In this document: in pieces, positions 58,352 through 64,000 of the stretch | Layout: each line of letters opens with the position of its first letter | How positions within the stretch are numbered: the first letter of the stretch is position 1 | Assembly: GCA_045117995.1 (NCBI GenBank) | Contig: JBGUOH010000003.1 | Coordinates: 124,001-188,000 of the forward strand | Reading direction: 5' to 3' | DNA length: 64,000 bases | Source: RUG14515 sp045117995 | GTDB taxonomy: Bacteria > Bacillota_I > Bacilli_A > RFN20 > CAG-826 | Notes under the pieces: generated by a model | Databases searched by the model: none | Seen by the model: the letters and a program-made list of their open reading frames with translations, nothing else | What the model was told of the DNA's origin: nothing | Translations under genes and position numbers: made by a program

Positions 58352-59494
58352 TTAGGCGAGAGCTTGGTTTGTTGTAATGTATTGAACTGGGGTTTCAGCA
58401 GAACCTTGTTTGAATCTTAAGTCTAATTTCCAATCTCTTGTTAAATTAGCGAAAGTGGTGGATGTACAAGAAACGTCTTCACCTTCTAACCATAAACGGA
58501 TAACAACTTTATAACGTTGTGTTGTTAAGGCTGTTGGGTTGTTATCAACGATAGCTTGAGCATTACCTTTTGCACCAATTGCGGCATATGATGTCTTTGT
58601 TTGTCCATTAACTGCTTTTGGTGTACCGTTTTCAGCAGAAGCTTGGTAGTAGTAGGTATTTCCATCTGGAATAGCAGCAGCAGCACTTACTGTTAATGCT
58701 GGATCAGAGAAATAACCTGTACCTAATGCGTTTTCAGAAGCAGCTGGTTTAACGGCTGTGACTTCGTTTTGATTCAATGACTTATTTTGGAAATCGAGGA
58801 TTGTGACTAAATTTCCAGCAGCAACGGCTGTACTATCAGCAATATCTTGACCTTCGTTGGCCTTCGCGACGAACATACCGACTCTCCAAGCCCAAGCTGT
58901 TGTAATTGGACCGTAATCATCGCCTTCTGCGTTCTTATACGCTAAATCGCAGTAATCTAAAACGATTTTATCTGCTGCGGAGGCGTATGTTCCTTTAACA
59001 TAGAAGGAATAATCGATGTACGCATAGCTCACATTGTCGGTTCCGCTATCAGTTTCTCTAATGGATGGGTTTGTGAAACCATAAGAACTGTTGAAATTAG
59101 CGTCGCAGTTTGCTTTACCAGCATAAGCGTTAGCAAGAGCTGGACTTTTATTTTCAGCGTATTCTTTGAATGTCATGTGAGAAGCGTCTGCATCTGTGTT
59201 TTCTTTAGCAACACCATTACCAGAAGCACTGGTTGTGTAATAGAAAGCAACGCCATTAACAGAGGAAGCAGGTTCGAGAATACCAGATCTTTCTTGTTCT
59301 AATTCATCGCCGTATTGAGCTTCGACGTTAGCTTCAGAGATTTGTAAGTTACTAGAAACTTTTGTTGTAACTGTCATACCTGTAACGGTAACAGAATTGT
59401 TCATAGAGAACCATGCAACGGTACCAGAAACGGAAGCCGCTGTGGATAAGAGTAACATTCCTAATGCAGGAATTATAATTTTTGTCTTTTTCAT
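58352..59494 (-). CDS. Exported surface protein with AWF-type signal and WLEG motif
   Basis: 380 residues from ATG 59494 (MKKTKIIIPALG); an upstream in-frame ATG at 59530 overlaps the AAGGAG site and was rejected. The signal region ends AASVSGTVAWFSMNNSV. The mature part is Ala/Asn/Thr-rich and near its end has VVIRLWLEGEDVSC, the WLEG motif shared with the three complete genes at 60.6-63.7 kb. TasA/camelysin-like matrix proteins processed by SipW have this general form. It has its own terminator and a structured leader of about 125 bases. Function in matrix or surface layer is inference. Confidence 0.65.
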   Translation of the reverse strand: MKKTKIIIPALGMLLLSTAASVSGTVAWFSMNNSVTVTGMTVTTKVSSNLQISEANVEAQYGDELEQERSGILEPASSVNGVAFYYTTSASGNGVAKENTDADASHMTFKEYAENKSPALANAYAGKANCDANFNSSYGFTNPSIRETDSGTDNVSYAYIDYSFYVKGTYASAADKIVLDYCDLAYKNAEGDDYGPITTAWAWRVGMFVAKANEGQDIADSTAVAAGNLVTILDFQNKSLNQNEVTAVKPAASENALGTGYFSDPALTVSAAAAIPDGNTYYYQASAENGTPKAVNGQTKTSYAAIGAKGNAQAIVDNNPTALTTQRYKVVIRLWLEGEDVSCTSTTFANLTRDWKLDLRFKQGSAETPVQYITTNQALA

Positions 59495-59619
59495 ATAATT
59501 TATTAAACTCCTTATAAACGACAAAATCACTCAACTTATTTCCTAAACTGAGTGGATGATAGCAATTTGCATCACTTGTCGCTATAAGAATTGGGACATC
59601 CCTACAGCTTTCGCTTTGC
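59495..59619 (-). promoter_or_regulatory. Unassigned structured leader
   Basis: From the expected start at about 59619 the reverse strand reads GCAAAGC-GAAA-GC..., a GNRA-capped hairpin, then GGGATGTCCC. GGATG can pair with CATCC, and ATAGC with GCTAT directly before it, making a stacked stem with an 11-base bulge. A further CACTCA/TGAGTG stem precedes the ribosome site. It is not a recognised riboswitch class; c-di-GMP class I core blocks are incomplete. Confidence 0.45.
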
Positions 59620-59625
59620 ACAAAT

Positions 59626-59655
59626 AGTATAGAAAAAAATCGTAAAAATAGTCAA
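59626..59655 (-). promoter_or_regulatory. Promoter of the structured leader and surface-protein gene
   Basis: Reverse strand TTGACT, 18 bases, TATACT, with a start expected at about 59619. Confidence 0.65.
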
Positions 59656-59943
59656 ACATTATTTTTATATACTACGTATAAAACTTATGATTTTTAGTGA
59701 TTAATTAGGAAATGACCAGAGAATACAAACGGATGATCTTTCTAGTTTTTGGTACCCGGTAGAGATAGTGGTGGTTATTAGCCAACTGTGATTATGATCA
59801 TACAAAATCTATGGAATAGTTGCTTTAATTGTTAACCTTCATAAAAATTATTTCTTACGTGTAACGTATATAAAAAACATTTGGAATTTAACATAGAAAT
59901 ATTATAAAATAACCTCGCATATACCTAATCGGTGTTAGTTAAT
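59656..59943. other. Intergenic region with no recognised gene
   Basis: About 290 bases between the divergent surface-protein promoter and the small membrane gene. I see no convincing reading frame or known RNA. AT-rich stretches near 59900 contain TATAAA-type boxes that may drive the gene at 59944. Confidence 0.4.
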
Positions 59944-60306
59944 ATGAAAAATTTAAAGAAACCTTTAATTATCGCAGCTCTTGTATTAGACGTCGGTGTG
60001 ACTGTCTTTTTGTTCATTATTAGTATCATGATACTAGCAAAGGTTATTCCAGCAGCTACATTGAATGAAGCTATCAATGCATCCAAGGGTTTAATCAAAT
60101 ATTTGTTAAAGAATCCAACAGTTTACCTCGTTGCATTCGTTATCCCATTATTTGTTCTTTTAGCAGGTAACGTTATCGGCTTAATCATCTACGTTAAGAA
60201 GACAAGCGGTAAGCAACCTGCTCAATTAGACGATCTTTCCGAGGAACAAAAAGAAGCTCTCAGACAAGAACTTCTCAAAGATCTCCAAGGTGAGAAAAAA
60301 GACTAA
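59944..60306 (+). CDS. Small two-span membrane protein
   Basis: 120 residues from ATG 59944; a GTG 12 bases upstream in frame is possible. Two hydrophobic segments (about 9-33 and 60-85) are followed by a charged cytoplasmic tail (LDDLSEEQKEALRQELLKDL) that is probably a single helix. No Shine-Dalgarno is seen. Family unknown. A terminator follows. Confidence 0.55.
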   Translation: MKNLKKPLIIAALVLDVGVTVFLFIISIMILAKVIPAATLNEAINASKGLIKYLLKNPTVYLVAFVIPLFVLLAGNVIGLIIYVKKTSGKQPAQLDDLSEEQKEALRQELLKDLQGEKKD

Positions 60307-60313
60307 TACACAT

Positions 60314-60335
60314 AGCGCGCAAGCGCTTTTTCTTT
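60314..60335 (+). terminator. Intrinsic terminator
   Basis: AGCGC / GCGCT stem with GCAA loop, then TTTTTCTTT. Confidence 0.82.
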
Positions 60336-60412
60336 AATTCAAAGAATTTTATTTATTATATAAATACTAAAAAAGTATTTGCACCTTGCAATTATTCATG
60401 GTAAGTTATACT

Positions 60413-60600
60413 CGAGTTAAAGGCAAAACCGGAGCAATCCGGCGACGCAAAACTATAGGGTCTTTATAAGATAGCCAGCAACCTCAATGGATTAATTCTG
60501 TTGAGGTTTTATATTTCTTAAAGATAGCCAGTTGCCTTAGGGGTAGTGAAATCCCGCCATTGTAATGGATGATAGGCAACTGGCTTTTGATTTCTCACCT
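60413..60600 (+). promoter_or_regulatory. Class I cyclic-di-GMP riboswitch with duplicated 3' half and two terminators
   Basis: AAAGGCAAAACCGG, CCGGCGACGCAAAAC, ATAGGGTC and AAGATAGCCAGCAACC form a GEMM-I aptamer (60418-60484). Its 3' end runs into AACCTCA...TGTTGAGGTTTTAT, a first terminator. Then AAAGATAGCCAGTTGCCTTAGGGG (60520-60543) repeats the 3' part of the aptamer as found at 40646, and GTTGCC pairs with GGCAACTGGC before TTTTGATTT, a second terminator. Upstream TTGCAA/TATACT boxes are at 60386 and 60407. Confidence 0.88.
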
Positions 60601-60650
60601 CATTGGGACAAAACAAAAACACAACTACTGACAGGTAAGAAAGAAGGACT

Positions 60651-61523
60651 ATGTACGATCTAATTTTGGTAAGAAGACGTAGAAGAAGAAGAATCGCCGC
60701 ATTGGTGAGTCTTATTTGCTCCATCGGGGTAACTGCACTCATTATTGTCGCGTTCTTAGGTCAATATACCGGTACATTTACTGTTTCTTTAACAAACTCT
60801 TCTGTCAAACTATCTCTCTCTGAGAAAGCAAACTTCGAGAATCCACGTACATACTTGCGTATCGATCAACTCAATCTTTTTGAAGAGTATACTTACGTTA
60901 ACATCGTCAACAAAGATTTAGATGATGAAGACAAGGATTACACAGTTGGTGAAGAAACCGTTGAAATCAGAGACAAAGATGGTAACGTAACTGAAACCAA
61001 ACAAGTCTTGAACTACTTAAAGTACACATTTTATGTGGGTAACATAGGGAGTAAAGCGGCATACTACGATATGAAGATTAATTTATTAGAATGCACGCAA
61101 TCCACAGATGGTACAGGTAGAAGACTAGACGATACTCTTAGAGTAATGGTCTATGAAAATGACATTGATGATCCTGATAACACAGGTGAACACAATGTTG
61201 ATGTTTACGCCAAAGAATCCACAAGAAGAGGTAATGTTGACAAAGAGGGTGAAGGCACATATCGTGAATTTATTTCCTCTATGCCGAATAGAACAGAAAA
61301 GGGCTTCGTAGAAGACGAAAGACACCCATTAGCTATTTCTTTTGAAAGCGAAAAAACAATCAAAACATATAGCCGTGGTGGTTTCCACGCAGGCCAAATT
61401 CGTAGATACACATTAGTCTCCTGGTTAGAAGGAGAAGATCAAGACTCCGGAAACAAAACAGGCGCTCCTGTCGGTGCTACTTTAAAATTAGGAGTTGAAA
61501 TAACTGCTTATGAAAATGAATAA
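60651..61523 (+). CDS. Exported surface protein with poly-Arg N-terminus and WLEG motif (c-di-GMP controlled)
   Basis: 290 residues. Residues 8-14 are seven consecutive Arg, then a hydrophobic segment (about 16-36) and FLGQYTGTFTV; this is a signal or anchor with an extreme positive n-region. The mature part has FYVGNIGSKAAYYDMKINLL and near the end YTLVSWLEGEDQDSG, the WLEG motif of the locus. AAGAAGGACT is the ribosome site. First gene behind the second c-di-GMP riboswitch and overlaps the next start by 14 bases. TasA/SipW-like matrix role is inference. Confidence 0.6.
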   Translation: MYDLILVRRRRRRRIAALVSLICSIGVTALIIVAFLGQYTGTFTVSLTNSSVKLSLSEKANFENPRTYLRIDQLNLFEEYTYVNIVNKDLDDEDKDYTVGEETVEIRDKDGNVTETKQVLNYLKYTFYVGNIGSKAAYYDMKINLLECTQSTDGTGRRLDDTLRVMVYENDIDDPDNTGEHNVDVYAKESTRRGNVDKEGEGTYREFISSMPNRTEKGFVEDERHPLAISFESEKTIKTYSRGGFHAGQIRRYTLVSWLEGEDQDSGNKTGAPVGATLKLGVEITAYENE

Positions 61524-62505
61524 AATTATAATCCCAGCCGCCGCGTTGGCGATGGGTGTCGCGTTAGTGGGCTCCGTTTCAAGCACATTAGCGTGGTATC
61601 AATACTCAACAAAAGCACAAGCAGCATTCATCGGAACTAGTGTCGGTCAATCAGAAAATTTGGAAATCCAACTCCAAAACGGAAATTGGAAGTCCAATTT
61701 AACTCATGAAGAGGTCGATGCTTTAGCTGGTGTTAACGAGAATTATCCACAAATGATTCCAGTTACTCCAGGTATTTCAGTCGCAAAGAATGGTGCTATT
61801 CCTGCTAAAAATGCATTTAAAGAAGGAATTGAAACTGGTGTTTCTCAATATCGCAACAATGCTGATGCGAAGAACATTATCCAATTTGATTTAAAGATTC
61901 GTTATAAAAAGACAGCAGATGAATCAGAATATTTAGCGAAAGATTTAAAGATTTCTGATTTAACAATCATGAACAATGCCGATAATACTGGCGCAGCTGA
62001 TTTGTATAAAACAATCCGTGTTCACTTTGCTGTTGGTTCTGGCGAAAATATTTCAAATTATCTATTTGCTAACGATAACGATAACAATAGTGTTGAATTA
62101 ACCACACAAACTTATGGTCCATTAGATACTGACAATGATGGCTTCTATGATAAAGCTATTGGTTATGAATGGGACAACACGCAACAAATTAATTATGGTG
62201 TAGACGGCACAACAGAAGTCGCTAATAATGCTAGCAAAATGAATCTCGCCAGTTCTCCACTTAAGATTGGTACATTACCAGCTGGTGATGCAAATAGTGA
62301 TGCTAAATATGGCTTAAATGTCAGAGTGACAATTTGGCTTGAAGGTTGGCAAAAATTATCAGGTTCTCCACAAGGAAACTACGATAGAATCACTGGTGAA
62401 GGCAATCAACCATCTTCAATGTGGGATCCAACACTTTACACAAACCAAAAGTTTAATGTTGGTATGAGATTCCAAGCCGAAGATATTCCAGCCCAAAATC
62501 CATAA
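61510..62505 (+). CDS. Exported surface protein with AWY-type signal
   Basis: 331 residues (start at 61510 or two codons later). Signal region VALVGSVSSTLAWYQYSTKAQAAF is almost the same as in the next two genes. The body is Asn/Asp/Thr-rich; DLKIRYKK and, near the end, VRVTIWLEGWQK are shared with the next gene. Second gene of the c-di-GMP-controlled unit, reading starts within the preceding gene. Probable matrix or pilus-like component, inferred. Confidence 0.65.
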   Translation: MKMNKIIIPAAALAMGVALVGSVSSTLAWYQYSTKAQAAFIGTSVGQSENLEIQLQNGNWKSNLTHEEVDALAGVNENYPQMIPVTPGISVAKNGAIPAKNAFKEGIETGVSQYRNNADAKNIIQFDLKIRYKKTADESEYLAKDLKISDLTIMNNADNTGAADLYKTIRVHFAVGSGENISNYLFANDNDNNSVELTTQTYGPLDTDNDGFYDKAIGYEWDNTQQINYGVDGTTEVANNASKMNLASSPLKIGTLPAGDANSDAKYGLNVRVTIWLEGWQKLSGSPQGNYDRITGEGNQPSSMWDPTLYTNQKFNVGMRFQAEDIPAQNP

Positions 62506-62546
62506 TCTAACAAAGTTAGAAAAAATATTGCAATCGGAGAAAAGTA

Positions 62547-63728
62547 ATGCCAATCAACAAGACTAAATTTGTTGTTGCTGCTTTGATTACGTGCTCTACT
62601 GCCGCTTTAGTCGGATCTGTCTCGAGTACAATCGCATGGTATCAATATTCAACAAGAGCCACTGCGGTTTATTTAGGCGCATCCGCTGGCGCTTCTGGTA
62701 ATCTCAGAATAAGGATTAAAGGCACTGATAATTGGATTAGTGACTTAACATATCTCGATGTAGATGATTACCTACGTTCAGTGAACAAAGGACAGTTAAT
62801 TACGCCAATTACTTCTGGTCCAATGAATGCCGATGACGCCATTAAAACTAACGATAATGGAGAAATGGTATTCTACCAAAACCCAGATGGTGGTGTTCCT
62901 GTAGAACGAGTTGAATACGAAAATCGATCCTGGAAAGCTGCTGATGACTCTATGTATGTATCAATTCCTTTGGAATTATGCTTCAAAGGTGATGATACAA
63001 GCGGTCAAGCTTTCTTAGAAAAAGATGTCTATATTTCTGATCTTCTTATCCAAGGAGATTGGAAAAACAAACAAGACTTAAATAACAAGAAAGAAGATTT
63101 ATCTAGCGCAGTTCGTGTTCACTTAAGTTCATACCAAAGCAACGATCAAAGCCAAAATCACGCAGATACAACCATAAATAGATTAATATCTAAAAACGGT
63201 GGTACTGTTTTAACTGAAGGCTATTTAGATCTTAATGGTGATGGCGACTTGGATGAGTATGTGACTGGACCTAGTGGAGTGAATTATCACTTCGGTGATG
63301 AAGATGAAACACAACATCACTACACAGCCTATGGCGAAGGTCATCAAACATCCTATTGCAATAAAATCGATGTTCAAAATGGTTCATATAAAACCTTGCA
63401 TGGTGATGTGATTAACGAGGAAATCTACCCAACAGTGGTGGAAACAATCGAAAATACCGTCATTCTTAACGAGGAAAGCTTTGAATACACAAAAGAAGGT
63501 GAAACCAACCCTGTTTCAAAATGTATTGGTAAAACCGTTGCTTTTGATGATATGGCTAACGAAGCCTATCTTAATGTCGTAATGACAATTTGGATTGAAG
63601 GATGGGAACCACTTCCTTCACCAACAAATTCAGATCCGAATGCGAAATCTCCAATTTGGAATCCTTCGGATTACATTGGCTCTATGTTTGATGTCGGTAT
63701 TACATTTGCCGTTCAAACAGAGCAATAA
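62547..63728 (+). CDS. Exported surface protein with AWY-type signal
   Basis: 393 residues. Signal region AALVGSVSSTIAWYQYSTRATAVYLGAS. Larger than the preceding paralog because of an insertion in the central part that includes a Ca-binding-like DLNGDGDLDE stretch. The C-terminal MTIWIEGWEPL carries the locus motif as IEG. GGAGAAAAG precedes the ATG. It is followed by a long hairpin, not a terminator, before the next paralog. Confidence 0.65.
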   Translation: MPINKTKFVVAALITCSTAALVGSVSSTIAWYQYSTRATAVYLGASAGASGNLRIRIKGTDNWISDLTYLDVDDYLRSVNKGQLITPITSGPMNADDAIKTNDNGEMVFYQNPDGGVPVERVEYENRSWKAADDSMYVSIPLELCFKGDDTSGQAFLEKDVYISDLLIQGDWKNKQDLNNKKEDLSSAVRVHLSSYQSNDQSQNHADTTINRLISKNGGTVLTEGYLDLNGDGDLDEYVTGPSGVNYHFGDEDETQHHYTAYGEGHQTSYCNKIDVQNGSYKTLHGDVINEEIYPTVVETIENTVILNEESFEYTKEGETNPVSKCIGKTVAFDDMANEAYLNVVMTIWIEGWEPLPSPTNSDPNAKSPIWNPSDYIGSMFDVGITFAVQTEQ

Positions 63729-63775
63729 AACTCCAAAACATCATATTTATTAAACTTTAAACAATAGAAATATCT

Positions 63776-63813
63776 GCGAAGTCCTATATGTGTATATACA
63801 CACGGGACTTCGC
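63776..63813 (+). repeat. Nested intercistronic hairpin
   Basis: GCGAAGTCC (63776-63784) pairs with GGACTTCGC (63805-63813). The loop contains the palindrome TGTGTATATACACA (63789-63802). There is no T-run after it. Confidence 0.75.
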
Positions 63814-63838
63814 GGGTGTACAATGGAAGAAAGGGTAT

Positions 63839-64000
63839 ATGAAAAAGATTAATCCACTAAAACTTGCAATTGCTGTTCTTGGCTTTTCAACAATCGCCTC
63901 TTTGGTCGGTTCTATAAGCGGAACTATTGCTTGGTACGCATATTCTACGCGTGCTCTTATTTCATATACTGGAACATCGGTCCAAAGCACAACGCAATTA
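63839..64000 (+). CDS. Exported surface protein with AWY-type signal (3' end outside window)
   Basis: First 54 codons only. The N-terminus runs MKKINPLKLAIAV and the signal ends SLVGSISGTIAWYAYSTRA, the same as the two upstream paralogs. GGAAGAAAGGG precedes the ATG. The gene continues beyond the window. Confidence 0.75.
   Translation, partial: MKKINPLKLAIAVLGFSTIASLVGSISGTIAWYAYSTRALISYTGTSVQSTTQL

Noticed and set aside
59352..59621. 89-residue reverse reading frame over the leader of the surface-protein gene
   Set aside because: It overlaps the promoter-proximal structured leader and the start of the real gene in another frame; no ribosome site.
1..64000. Mollicute-type code with TGA as Trp
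   Set aside because: TGA ends the antitoxin gene at 11150 in the right place, and Trp codons in conserved motifs are TGG.
1..64000. CRISPR array, prophage or insertion sequence
   Set aside because: No regularly spaced repeats, transposase, integrase, phage structural gene or flanking direct repeats were found.

Overview
The window is low-GC DNA with a dense gene layout and standard stop codons: TGA ends the dinJ-like gene at 11150 and tryptophan is TGG. The tsaE-tsaB-rimI-tsaD and pcrA-ligA clusters, a DUF402 nucleotide phosphatase, DegV, ThiT under a TPP riboswitch, a lysine riboswitch and class I c-di-GMP riboswitches point to the Firmicutes/Bacilli. The many secreted glycosidases and surface proteins suggest an uncultured gut or rumen member close to the Erysipelotrichales/RF39/RFN20 groups. 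That placement is inference from gene content. No phage, insertion sequence, CRISPR array or rRNA was seen.

Layout. (1) 1-15.3 kb is a secreted/surface carbohydrate region: the end of a carbohydrate-binding-like repeat protein, two paralogous lipoprotein phosphatases, an AraC-type regulator, and two large glycoside hydrolase family 3 (GH3) proteins. Both GH3 proteins have swapped domain order and a membrane helix at each end, and each has a small membrane partner. tmRNA and a DinJ/YafQ toxin-antitoxin pair lie between them. (2) 15.4-18.5 kb holds an ABC transporter of the TrpXYZ type preceded by what looks like a classical amino-acid attenuator: an 18-codon leader with six tyrosine codons followed by a chain of mutually exclusive hairpins. 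(3) 18.6-39.3 kb is mainly housekeeping: DegV, Ung, ThiT, the tRNA t6A genes, AsnRS, PcrA, LigA, GalE and two tRNAs, with several unknown membrane proteins and a membrane-anchored type B carboxylesterase. (4) 39.4-52.2 kb contains a DUF697 protein, a c-di-GMP riboswitch driving two surface proteins, more membrane proteins, tRNA-Gln, a NifU-like protein, a PlsC/zinc-ribbon protein, an orphan antitoxin, GlyA and a tiny histone-H1-like protein. (5) 52.3-58.3 kb holds a lysine-riboswitch-controlled ABC importer, a wHTH/nucleotidyltransferase two-gene module that looks like a toxin-antitoxin system, and desulfoferrodoxin. (6) 58.3-64 kb is a surface-protein locus: at least five proteins with an AWF/AWY-type export signal, most ending in an IWLEG-like motif. 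One unit is under a second c-di-GMP riboswitch with a duplicated 3' half and another is behind an unassigned structured leader.

Three themes stand out. First, RNA-based control is heavy: TPP, lysine, two c-di-GMP riboswitches, a tyrosine-leader attenuator and an unknown leader. Second, many single genes have a -10 box 6-9 bases before an ATG with no Shine-Dalgarno, so they look leaderless, while operon genes carry strong AGGAGG sites. Third, both amino-acid ABC ATPases carry long charged insertions at different places in the nucleotide-binding domain. The strongest candidate for something undescribed is the tyrosine-leader attenuator before the TrpXYZ-type transporter, followed by the c-di-GMP-controlled surface-protein locus and the wHTH/nucleotidyltransferase module.
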